From assembly GCA_003151895.1 (NCBI GenBank), contig PLYX01000133.1, forward strand, positions 1-12,583: a DNA stretch of 12,583 nucleotides, in the 5' to 3' direction. The notes below the pieces were generated by a model. It saw only the letters and a list, made by a program, of their open reading frames with translations. It was not told the DNA's origin and ran no database searches. Positions 7,002 through 12,583 of this stretch are shown here, piece by piece (position 1 is the stretch's first letter; each line of letters starts with the position of its first letter). Origin of the DNA: Solirubrobacterales bacterium. Its GTDB lineage: Bacteria; Actinomycetota; Thermoleophilia; Solirubrobacterales; Solirubrobacteraceae. The translations under genes and the position numbers were made by a program.

Positions 7002-7664
7002 TCACGCGGGTATCACATCGCAAAAGGTGAAGCCCTCGCGTTGGACGACCTCGCCGGGCTCGCATGCAATCGGCTCGGGAAAGATCGGTCCGGCATGGAC
7101 AAAGGTGTGGAACTCGCCGTTCTCACCACAAGGGTCAACGCCCGCGGGCAGGTCGGCGAGAAGCTGCTCGTCGTATGCTCGCCCCGCGAAGGAGGGGTCG
7201 AGCGCTCGCGGGTCCAGACAAACGATGATCGCCTGGAAGCCGGCGGCGATGAACTCCCGCGCCAGGGCACCGGTGTCGCGTCCCCAGAGCGGGAAGAGAC
7301 CGCGCATGTCGTTTGCGGCGAGTCGCTCCTCGCGGTAGGCGCGGACATCTTCGAGAAAGAGGTCGCCGAACGCGACGGCCTCGACGTCGGACAGGGGCGG
7401 GGAGGCGAACGCTTGGGCCATGCGTGCCTCATAGACGTCGTTGACGCACGCCGGCGGGATGCGAACCTCGATGAGCGGAGCACCAATCGCGTCGGCCTGC
7501 TTTACGAGAAGCTCGCGACGGACGCCGTGCATGCTGATGCGATCGTAGGCATCGGTCACGGTCGTGATCAGGGCCTCGGGCTCCACCCCCTGGCGGCGGA
7601 GGGTCCAGAGCGTCAGAGCCGAGTCCTTGCCACCGCTCCAAGAGAGCGCGGAGCGGACGGTCAT
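7002..7664 (-). CDS. Dph6-like ATP-pyrophosphatase (PP-loop, ATP_bind_4 family)
   Basis: A 220-aa cytosolic protein with the PP-loop SGGKDS at residues 10-15, which binds the ATP pyrophosphate in N-type ATP pyrophosphatases. Other family marks are GDLFLEDVRAYRE (100-112), LWGRDT (127-132) and the C-terminal GENGEFHTFVHAGP (180-193). The archaeal/eukaryotic relatives amidate diphthine on elongation factor 2 (diphthine-ammonia ligase). Bacteria do not make diphthamide, so the true substrate here must differ and is unknown; an adenylation-amidation reaction is a reasonable inference. The length matches single-domain family members. The ATG at 7664 overlaps the stop of the upstream hotdog gene (ATGA), with GAGG directly before it, so translation is probably coupled. 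It lies within the segment bounded by the tRNA-Gln repeats. Confidence 0.88.
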   Translation of the reverse strand: MTVRSALSWSGGKDSALTLWTLRRQGVEPEALITTVTDAYDRISMHGVRRELLVKQADAIGAPLIEVRIPPACVNDVYEARMAQAFASPPLSDVEAVAFGDLFLEDVRAYREERLAANDMRGLFPLWGRDTGALAREFIAAGFQAIIVCLDPRALDPSFAGRAYDEQLLADLPAGVDPCGENGEFHTFVHAGPIFPEPIACEPGEVVQREGFTFCDVIPA

Positions 7665-7960
7665 CCTCGTAGTACGGTCGCCGAGGAGGTGCGGATCGCC
7701 TCTTCCTCACTTGACAGATGCGGCACGACGGCAAGGTACGCGGCGACGTCGAGGACGGTGGCGATGACCCCACCGTGAAGCGCATCCACCGCGTTGAGCG
7801 CGTTGGGGCTCGGCGGGAGGCCAATGCTCCAGCAACCGTCGACACGGTCCACGAGCGACGCTTTCAGGAAACGCAGGAGCGGCACCGCGAGCGCGCTTCG
7901 GCTGCGCCTGTCGATCTCATCGACCGTGATCTCGCCTGGCGCGGGCACGTCTGTTAGCAC
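7661..7960 (-). CDS. PaaI-like hotdog thioesterase, C-terminally truncated
   Basis: A 99-aa protein. The start GTG at 7960 is well supported by AAGGAGG (7974-7968) with 7 nt spacing. Residues 53-75 carry the PaaI/YbgC-like signature N-x-x-x-x-x-LHGGVIATVLDVAA, with HGG at 62-64 and the acidic residue at 71 that acts in thioester hydrolysis of acyl-CoA by family members. Full-length PaaI-type proteins are about 130-150 aa; here the frame stops after SSATVLRG, part-way into the strand where the second half of the sheet should begin. The stop overlaps the Dph6-like start. I looked in the other minus-strand frames for the missing half and saw none, so this is a true truncation rather than a simple frameshift. 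It may be a non-functional remnant kept for coupling, or a shortened domain; which one is unclear. Confidence 0.65.
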   Translation of the reverse strand: MLTDVPAPGEITVDEIDRRSRSALAVPLLRFLKASLVDRVDGCWSIGLPPSPNALNAVDALHGGVIATVLDVAAYLAVVPHLSSEEEAIRTSSATVLRG

Positions 7961-7963
7961 CTC

Positions 7964-8176
7964 TCAGCCTCCTTCGACGACTTCAGGCTCAGTTGAGGAC
8001 TTCTGTCCACCCCGAGACTCCTCAACCAGACCCCGGGCCCACTGGACCGCGGCGGTCGCCCACCTCGACGCCGTCTCACGCTCGACGGTGCACCGTGTCA
8101 TCAAACACGCACTTACGATACCCGCTCCGGGCACTGGCCCAGGCTGCGATCGCATGACTGGCACGAATCCTGGCAC
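7964..8176 (-). CDS. Doubtful small ORF upstream of the hotdog gene
   Basis: Up to 70 codons from ATG 8176, or 45 from the internal ATG at 8101 (MTRCTVERETASRW). The TGA at 7966-7964 lies 3 nt before the hotdog GTG, and the last codons contain that gene's AAGGAGG. The tight junction suggests a leader or small gene of the same transcript. The composition is hydrophilic with no transmembrane segment, no known domain and no good ribosome binding site of its own. It could equally be a chance open frame in a 266-bp gap. Confidence 0.25.
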   Translation of the reverse strand: MPGFVPVMRSQPGPVPGAGIVSACLMTRCTVERETASRWATAAVQWARGLVEESRGGQKSSTEPEVVEGG

Positions 8177-8187
8177 GAGCGACCCCT

Positions 8188-8225
8188 AAAACGCAAATGG
8201 CCCTGTGCTTACAGGGCCATTGCGT
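8188..8225 (-). terminator. Intrinsic terminator of tRNA-Gln
   Basis: ATGGCCCTGT (8197-8206), loop GCTT, then the exact complement ACAGGGCCAT (8211-8220). The stem extends by ACGCA/TGCGT (8191-8195 with 8221-8225) past one bulged A at 8196. Read on the minus strand, the hairpin begins 2 nt after the tRNA discriminator and ends in TTTT (8191-8188). This is a textbook intrinsic terminator. Confidence 0.9.
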
Positions 8226-8226
8226 A

Positions 8227-8246
8227 CTCCGGGACAAGGACTCGAA
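8227..8246 (-). repeat. tRNA-Gln 3' end, att-like repeat (tRNA-proximal copy)
   Basis: The T-loop, 3' T-stem strand, 3' acceptor strand and discriminator of tRNA-Gln; 19 of 20 bases recur in the same orientation at 6908-6927. See the finding on the tRNA-bounded islet. Confidence 0.7.
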
Positions 8247-8298
8247 CCTCGAACTCGACATCCAGAGTGTCGCGTGTTTCCGATTACACCATCCCGGA
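8227..8298 (-). tRNA. tRNA-Gln, anticodon CUG
   Basis: A 72-nt cloverleaf on the minus strand. The acceptor TCCGGGA pairs with TCCCGGA; D-stem GTGT/ACAC; anticodon stem CGACA/TGTCG around the loop CTCTGGA, giving anticodon CTG (reads CAG, Gln); variable loop AGTT; T-arm CGAGG-TTCGAGT-CCTTG with one G-U pair; discriminator G at 8227. No CCA is encoded. The first acceptor base T (weak U1-A72 pair) is a known glutamine-tRNA feature. It lies 30 nt after the stop of the full-length RCK gene, in the same direction, and is followed at once by an intrinsic terminator. Confidence 0.95.
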
Positions 8299-8309
8299 AC
8301 GGCACCGCA

Positions 8310-8315
8310 AGGATA
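8310..8315 (-). promoter_or_regulatory. Possible -10 element for tRNA-Gln
   Basis: TATCCT on the minus strand, 11 nt before the tRNA 5' end and within the 30-nt gap after the RCK gene. No convincing -35 is visible at the right distance. The tRNA might instead be processed from the upstream transcript. Confidence 0.3.
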
Positions 8316-8328
8316 GTGAACGGTCGTG

Positions 8329-9006
8329 CTACACCTCGGCCCGCGTTCCGCTGGGCGCGAAGAACGCCGTGATCGCCTCCTCAAGGCCCGGGTCGAGCAC
8401 GAGCAGGATCTCGTCGCCGGCTTCGATGACGGTGTCGGCCTTGGGGACGAAGCCGGAGCCGTTACGCAGGACGGAGATGATGAGGCTGCCTTCCGGCAGC
8501 GCGATCGAGGCGACGTTTTCGCCGACGACGGGCGCGTCGTTGCTTACCTCGAGCTCGATGATCTCCAGGCGCTCCTCTTCGAGTGCGAGCAGGTGGACGA
8601 GCCCGTAGCGCGGGACCTCGTGCTCGATCAGGCGCAGGATCAGGTCGGTGGCCGATACGGCAGGCTGGATGCCAAGCAGCTTGAAGTGATCGTAGTTGCG
8701 CGGGTTGTTGACGCGGGCGATGATCCGTTCGCACAGGTACTTCTCCTTGGCGACCTGACAGACGAGCATATTGTCCTCGTCATCGCCCGTGACGGCGATG
8801 ACCAGGTCGGCGCGCTGGATGCCGGCGCGCTCCAGCACCCACAACTCGGTCGCATCGCCGTACTGGACGGCGTGCTCATACTCTTCCTCCATCGCGAGAT
8901 AGCGCGGGCGCGAGGACTCGATCAGGGTGACCTCGTTGCCCTTGACGATCAGCTCGCGGGCGAGGTTGCTTCCCACCTTGCCGGCGCCGACGATGATCAC
9001 GTACAT
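8329..9006 (-). CDS. RCK/TrkA-type K+ transport regulatory protein (RCK_N + RCK_C)
   Basis: A 225-aa cytosolic protein. Residues 1-120 form a Rossmann RCK_N domain with GAGKVG at 7-12 and an acidic Glu at 30 at the end of the second strand, which favours NAD(H) over NADP. Further RCK_N marks are GDATELWVLERAGI and ADLVIAVTGDDEDN. Residues ~145-218 form an RCK_C domain (VVGENVASIALPEG, then ADTVIEAGDEILLVL). Such proteins gate Trk/Ktr potassium channels and other carriers by binding nucleotides or ions. GAGGTG 7 nt before ATG 9006 is a good ribosome site. It follows the RCK_N-only gene by 25 nt. The pairing resembles ceoB-ceoC, which I recall lying beside an APC permease gene in Mycobacterium tuberculosis. 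No TrkH/KtrB channel gene is in the window, so the partner is uncertain. Confidence 0.9.
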   Translation of the reverse strand: MYVIIVGAGKVGSNLARELIVKGNEVTLIESSRPRYLAMEEEYEHAVQYGDATELWVLERAGIQRADLVIAVTGDDEDNMLVCQVAKEKYLCERIIARVNNPRNYDHFKLLGIQPAVSATDLILRLIEHEVPRYGLVHLLALEEERLEIIELEVSNDAPVVGENVASIALPEGSLIISVLRNGSGFVPKADTVIEAGDEILLVLDPGLEEAITAFFAPSGTRAEV

Positions 9007-9031
9007 GACTGCACCTCGCGCATCGACATGC

Positions 9032-9460
9032 CTATCCTGCGTCGGCGGCGAGCGCGCTCTCGAACATCTCGATCGCGTGCTTGGTGGGAGAGATGGTGTG
9101 CAGGCCCTGTTCGCCGTACCAGACCGCGCGTGCCGGGTCCATCACGCGTACGAGCACGTTCGCCACACCGAACCGCCGCTGAGCGATCTGGGCGATGATG
9201 AGGTTCGTGTTGTCGCCGTCGGTGGAGGCGATGAACACGTCGGCACGCTCGATCCCGGCCTGGATGAGCGCATCGGTCTCCAGCGCGGTGCCAAGCGTGA
9301 ATTGGCCGTCGGCTTCCTCCCAGCTATCACGCTGCCCGGCGTCGAGGCGCTCGTGCGAGAGCTGGTCCTCGTCGAGCACGGACACTTCGTGCCCGGCGGC
9401 GAGAGCCGACTTGGCGACTGCTGAGCCGACACGGCCGGCTCCGACGATCAACACGAACAT
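9032..9460 (-). CDS. RCK_N-only (TrkA_N) regulatory protein
   Basis: A 142-aa protein with a Rossmann RCK_N domain: GAGRVG at 7-12, Asp 30 after the second strand, and ADVFIASTDGDNTNLIIAQIA further on. It ends at ALAADAG right after the last helix of the domain, so it lacks the RCK_C domain of its neighbour; the usual TrkA unit is about 220 aa. No RCK_C remnant is seen in the 25-nt gap before the next gene, so the short form appears native, not a frameshift. It could pair with the full-length RCK protein in a mixed ring. It starts 27 nt after the permease stop, same strand, with only a weak GGGA ribosome site before the ATG. Confidence 0.88.
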   Translation of the reverse strand: MFVLIVGAGRVGSAVAKSALAAGHEVSVLDEDQLSHERLDAGQRDSWEEADGQFTLGTALETDALIQAGIERADVFIASTDGDNTNLIIAQIAQRRFGVANVLVRVMDPARAVWYGEQGLHTISPTKHAIEMFESALAADAG

Positions 9461-9487
9461 AGGGTCCCAGAGTCCATGGCGCTGAGA

Positions 9488-11614
9488 TTAGACGATGCGC
9501 GGCCCGGCGACCGGCGCGGATCGAGCGGCGTCGGGGGCGGCGGGGGGCAGTCCACTGTCGGACTCGCCGTCGCCGTAGTCGCGGGCCGAGGGAGCTGTGA
9601 CGATCACCCGGCAGCGGGCCTTGCGCACGACATACTTGGTGACGTCGCCGACGAAGTTATCGAGCGGTCCGCCCCGGCCCCCGAGACGGGAACCGCCGCG
9701 GATGCGAGAAGGCTCCTCGGCTCCGAGCACGATCGCCTCCACGCCGCGCCGGCGGGCCTCCTCGAGGATCGCCTGCCCGGCACGCCGCGCCCTGATGGTG
9801 GCGGTGGCGACCTGCACACCCGCGTACTCCTCCCCCACCGCCTTGGCTCGCGCGAGCGCTTGACGGGCGTGCATGATCTGGGTGTCGGGCAGGCGCGCGT
9901 CGAGCGGCAGCGACATCGGCATCTCGAAGATCCATACGGCCTCGATCGTGGAGCTGTCGATCTCGGCCGTGTCGGTCGGCTTGCCGGCGACGAGCAGCGC
10001 GGCTGTCTGGATGATGTCCTCGTCCAAGCGCGTGCCGCACAGGGGAACCAGGATCGAGCCGTACTCCCGCGCCGGGAGATGCTCGGCACGCAATGCCTCG
10101 ATGGGAACCGTGACACGCCGCAACAGCGAGGTTTCGTCGGCTCGCCGGTAGATCACGTACAGCGCGATCCCGGCGATCATCCAGCCGAGCCCGACGTAGC
10201 GGGCGGGTTCGTGCACGACCATCGTGGCGATCCAGCCTGCCGAGCACGCGACGGCGCCGAAAATGGCGAGCAGCGGGAGTTCACCGCCGCGCAGCCGCAC
10301 CGAGAACGGCGTCCGGTAGGGACGGTCGCTGTGCGGCTCGCTGTAGCGCATCTTCACCACAGACAGATGGGCGATCGTGAACGCGAGCATCGCTCCGAAG
10401 GCGTAGATCCCCACGAGGAAATCGAGGCTCTCGGGAATCACGAGCGCGGCGGCGAGCAGACCGGAGAGAAGGATCAAGACATATGGGGTCGATCTCTGTG
10501 GATGAAGGCGGCCGAGCCCACTGGGTATCTGACGGTTGGTGGACAGCGAGTAGGCGAGCCTCGAGAGCCCGAGCATCGCCGAGTCGGCAGCACCGATCAA
10601 GGTACCGGCGGCGACCGCGCCGATCAGGTAGACGAGCGTTTGCGAGAGCCAGTGCGGGTGCAGCGCGCGCAGGATGTCCACGACGGGAGCGTCCGAGAAG
10701 TCGTGTCCGGGGACGATCCCGCCCGCCACCGGAAGCGCGGTGACGGCGACGATGGCGATCCCCACGTACGCGAGCACCACGGTCACGGTTCCGCTGGCGA
10801 TCAACCTCCGCAGCGCGCCGCGTCCGGCCTTCACCTCGCCCGCCAATCCCGATGCGGACTCGACGCTCGTGAAGGCGATGGTGGTGACGGTGAGCGCGAA
10901 GATCAGCCCTGACCAGGTGGGTGCGCTGCCTAGGTGCACCTGGGAGACGAGCTTGTGGGCGTTGAAGGACTGCGACAGTCCGATCGCGATCGCGATGAGC
11001 TCGAGCACGAGCGCCCCGACGACGATCAGCGCGATGCGAAATTCGCGTCGCCAGCTGAAGCCGCGCACATTCATGAACACGACGAGCGCGATGATTGCGA
11101 TCGAGAGCAGGAACGCCTCGGCCGAGTGTCCGAGCGGCGCCCAGAACACGCTCAGGTACTGCGTCGCGGCAAACGCCGTGACGGCGATCAGGATGACGTA
11201 GTCGAGCAGCATCGCCCAGCCTGCGATGAAGCTGACGAGCTCGTTGAAGGCGTAACGAGCGAACACGGTGGACCCGCCGGGCTCCTGATGCAGCGAGGCG
11301 CCCTCCATATAGGTCATGGCGGTCACCCCGAACATCACCGCGGCGATCAGGAACACCACGGGGGTCAGGCCGAGAGCGTGGTCGGCCACCACCCCGAGCG
11401 AGAAGAACACGGCGCTCGCCAGCGACGTGTATACGACCGCGAACAGGATCGGCGAGCCGAGGCTGTGACGCAGCGTCGTGCGGGCGCTCTCGCCGAGCTC
11501 GGCGGCTCGCGGATGGTGCCCGACGTGCCCGTCGGGCCGCCCCGCGTGGCCGTCGGAGCGGCCCGCATCGTCCGATGCAGCCGGGCGGGGCGGCGAGTCT
11601 TCGACAGGGCTCAT
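9488..11614 (-). CDS. APC-superfamily permease with C-terminal USP domain
   Basis: A 708-aa membrane protein. Residues 1-45 are a hydrophilic Gly/His/Asp-rich tail. Twelve hydrophobic segments follow between about 56 and 490, in APC order, with FTSVESASGLAGE (248-260) in helix 6 as in amino-acid antiporters of the AdiC kind. The Thr249 and Glu252 pair also occurs in KimA-type K+ importers, but the helix 1 Asp and Tyr I recall from KimA are not evident here (region VYTSLASAVFF). Residues ~518-674 form a UspA-like domain (YGSILVPL at its start, DVTKYVVRKARCRVIVTAP at its end); the usual G-S of the nucleotide motif reads G-D. The start has GGAGAGG 9 nt upstream and an ATGA overlap with the upstream gene. 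Two RCK genes follow, suggesting nucleotide-controlled transport. Substrate (amino acid or K+) is unsettled. Confidence 0.88.
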   Translation of the reverse strand: MSPVEDSPPRPAASDDAGRSDGHAGRPDGHVGHHPRAAELGESARTTLRHSLGSPILFAVVYTSLASAVFFSLGVVADHALGLTPVVFLIAAVMFGVTAMTYMEGASLHQEPGGSTVFARYAFNELVSFIAGWAMLLDYVILIAVTAFAATQYLSVFWAPLGHSAEAFLLSIAIIALVVFMNVRGFSWRREFRIALIVVGALVLELIAIAIGLSQSFNAHKLVSQVHLGSAPTWSGLIFALTVTTIAFTSVESASGLAGEVKAGRGALRRLIASGTVTVVLAYVGIAIVAVTALPVAGGIVPGHDFSDAPVVDILRALHPHWLSQTLVYLIGAVAAGTLIGAADSAMLGLSRLAYSLSTNRQIPSGLGRLHPQRSTPYVLILLSGLLAAALVIPESLDFLVGIYAFGAMLAFTIAHLSVVKMRYSEPHSDRPYRTPFSVRLRGGELPLLAIFGAVACSAGWIATMVVHEPARYVGLGWMIAGIALYVIYRRADETSLLRRVTVPIEALRAEHLPAREYGSILVPLCGTRLDEDIIQTAALLVAGKPTDTAEIDSSTIEAVWIFEMPMSLPLDARLPDTQIMHARQALARAKAVGEEYAGVQVATATIRARRAGQAILEEARRRGVEAIVLGAEEPSRIRGGSRLGGRGGPLDNFVGDVTKYVVRKARCRVIVTAPSARDYGDGESDSGLPPAAPDAARSAPVAGPRIV

Positions 11615-11805
11615 GTCCCGCGACCTCTCCTCATCTCCAGGTAGAGGCGTCCCGATCCACCCGCGACGAACAGCACCCCGAGCAGCAGGCGAGCCGACAG
11701 CACGCCATCGCCGCCGATCGCCTCGACCGCAAGCGCGATGCCGATCGCGACCATCGCCAGCGACAGCACGGTCGTGCCAGTGCGATGAACCTGCCTGCCG
11801 GTCAT
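11611..11805 (-). CDS. Small two-helix membrane protein of unknown function
   Basis: A 64-aa protein from ATG 11805, preceded by AAGGAAGAG about 6 nt upstream. Two hydrophobic helices are clear: residues ~12-31 (VLSLAMVAIGIALAVEAI) and ~36-54 (VLSARLLLGVLFVAGGSG), with a short Gly/Asp turn and a basic C-terminus (RLYLEMRRGRG), so both ends are likely cytosolic. Its TGA overlaps the permease ATG (ATGA at 11614-11611), a sign of translational coupling and probably of equal production. No family is recognised. A role as a small subunit or assembly helper of the APC-USP permease is an inference from position alone. Confidence 0.75.
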   Translation of the reverse strand: MTGRQVHRTGTTVLSLAMVAIGIALAVEAIGGDGVLSARLLLGVLFVAGGSGRLYLEMRRGRGT

Positions 11806-11848
11806 CTCGTCTCTTCCTTGAGCTTAGGCACTATCGCAGCGTCAAGTT

Positions 11849-11901
11849 CCGGGCGCGGGGCAATCGAGCGCCTGGGCGGTCCGCCTAGGCCCCGCACCCG
11901 G
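11849..11901 (-). terminator. Long nested hairpin after the pyrophosphatase gene
   Basis: CCGGGCGCGGGGC (11849-11861) pairs with GCCCCGCACCCGG (11889-11901), 13 bp with one G-U. An alternative inner stem GCCTGGGCGG/CCGCCTAGGC (11870-11879 with 11881-11890) overlaps the right arm by 2 nt, so the two forms compete for those bases. It lies 13 nt after the pyrophosphatase stop. No U-run follows on the minus strand, so it is terminator-like or an mRNA-end stabiliser. Confidence 0.55.
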
Positions 11902-11914
11902 ACTCTTGTGAATC

Positions 11915-12583
11915 TCAGGTGATCAGCGGAATGATCAGGATGGCCACGATGTTCGCCACCTTGATCATCGGGTTGATGGCCGGTCCAGCGGTGTCCTTGA
12001 ACGGGTCGCCGACGGTGTCGCCGGTTACCGAGGCTGCGTGCGCCTCAGAGCCCTTGCCACCGAACGCGCCGTCCTCGATGAGCTTCTTCGCGTTGTCCCA
12101 GGCGCCACCGCCCGCGGTCATCAGCACCGCGAAGAAGAAGCCAACCACGATCACACCGATCAACAGGCCGCCGAGCGCCTTCTGGTCGATCAGACCGACG
12201 ATGACGGGCAGTGCGATCGGGAGCAACGAAGGCAGGATCATCTCGCGCTGGGCGGTGCGTGTGACGATGTCCACGCACGTGGCGTAGTCGGGGTCTTCGG
12301 TCCCCTCCATGATCCCGGGGTGCTCGCGGAACTGGCGCCTCACCTCCTCCACGACGGCTCCACCGGCGCGACCGACGGCCTCGACCGAGAGCGAGGCGAA
12401 CAGGCACACCATCAGGCCGCCGAGCAGCAGCCCGATCAGCACCGGTGGTTCGTTGATGCCGAAGTTCAGCGATTCGACCGTGTGGTGGCTCTTTTCCGCG
12501 AGCTCCTGGCGGAAGCCGGCGAACAGCACGACCGCGGCGAGCACCGCCGAGCCGATCGCATAGCCCTTGGTGACCGCCTTCGT
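11915..12583 (-). CDS. hppA: Membrane-bound proton-pumping pyrophosphatase, C-terminal part
   Basis: The frame is open to the window edge, giving about 222 C-terminal residues of a protein normally near 700-800 aa. The enzyme hydrolyses pyrophosphate and pumps H+ or Na+ across the membrane. Clear family motifs are TKAVTKGYAIGSA at the window edge, PPVLIGLLLGG, GGGAWDNAKKLIE, GGKGSEAHAA, TGDTVGDPFKDTAGP and AINPMIKVAN, which include pyrophosphate/Mg-binding acidic residues of the last cytosolic loop. In the edge motif, Lys and Thr three residues later occupy the two positions that separate K+-independent (Lys/Thr) from K+-dependent (Ala/Ala) enzymes, so a K+-independent H+ pump is expected. 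The stop is TGA at 11917-11915. The following minus-strand operon starts 109 bp on, past a large hairpin, so it may be transcribed separately. Confidence 0.95.
   Translation of the reverse strand, partial: TKAVTKGYAIGSAVLAAVVLFAGFRQELAEKSHHTVESLNFGINEPPVLIGLLLGGLMVCLFASLSVEAVGRAGGAVVEEVRRQFREHPGIMEGTEDPDYATCVDIVTRTAQREMILPSLLPIALPVIVGLIDQKALGGLLIGVIVVGFFFAVLMTAGGGAWDNAKKLIEDGAFGGKGSEAHAASVTGDTVGDPFKDTAGPAINPMIKVANIVAILIIPLIT

Noticed and set aside
8155..8180. Short tandem TGGCACGA motif near the tRNA terminator
   Set aside because: Only two copies of 8-9 bases, with no further structure; likely chance in GC-rich DNA.
7961..8187. Relic integrase or recombinase gene in the gap beside tRNA-Gln
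   Set aside because: I looked in all frames for catalytic-type R/H/Y blocks and saw none; only the doubtful 70-codon frame is present.
9476..10912. 478-codon plus-strand open frame
   Set aside because: Antisense shadow of the APC-USP permease, rich in Arg/Asp/Gly/His with no domain; the minus-strand gene has 12 helices and a USP domain.
11806..11848. Promoter with TTGACG (-35) at 11845-11840 for the small membrane protein operon
   Set aside because: No acceptable -10 hexamer lies 16-18 nt downstream, so I did not list it.

Overview
The window is GC-rich, densely coded DNA. It most resembles a high-GC actinobacterium of the Thermoleophilia/Solirubrobacterales kind. That is an inference from the combination of a DUF2600 terpene-synthase-like gene, secreted proteins of unknown family, paired RCK proteins beside an APC-USP permease, and a membrane pyrophosphatase; no marker gene here fixes the taxonomy.

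Positions 1-2844 (+) hold a compact, translationally coupled run: the C-terminus of an FtsX/MacB-type ABC permease, a 391-aa DUF2600 (large terpene synthase-like) protein, and two small exported proteins with no recognised function. The last three genes are joined by 4-nt stop/start overlaps. Positions 2908-6830 (+) encode two half-ABC exporters overlapping by 4 nt. Their nucleotide-binding domains are asymmetric: the first has degenerate Walker B and Q-loop residues, the second has an altered signature motif. This points to a heterodimeric exporter. A palindromic repeat cluster covers the start of the first gene, and a perfect 11-bp hairpin follows the second.

Positions 6908-8246 are the most unusual part. 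A tRNA-Gln(CUG) gene on the minus strand has a 20-nt near-copy (19/20) of its T-loop-to-discriminator end about 1.3 kb beyond its 3' end, the geometry of an integration site. Between the copies lie a C-terminally truncated PaaI-type hotdog gene and a Dph6-like ATP-pyrophosphatase gene, coupled by an ATGA overlap. No integrase is visible.

Positions 8329-11805 (-) form an operon: a 64-aa two-helix membrane protein, a 12-helix APC permease fused to a C-terminal USP domain, an RCK_N-only protein and a full RCK_N-RCK_C protein. The order suggests a nucleotide-regulated ion or amino-acid uptake system. From 11915 to the window end (-) is the C-terminal third of a membrane pyrophosphatase, whose visible residues match the K+-independent, proton-pumping class.

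No CRISPR array, transposase, rRNA or origin was seen. No stretch over 300 bp lacks a gene; the two largest gaps (6831-7001 and 7961-8226) are covered by the hairpins, repeats and tRNA listed.
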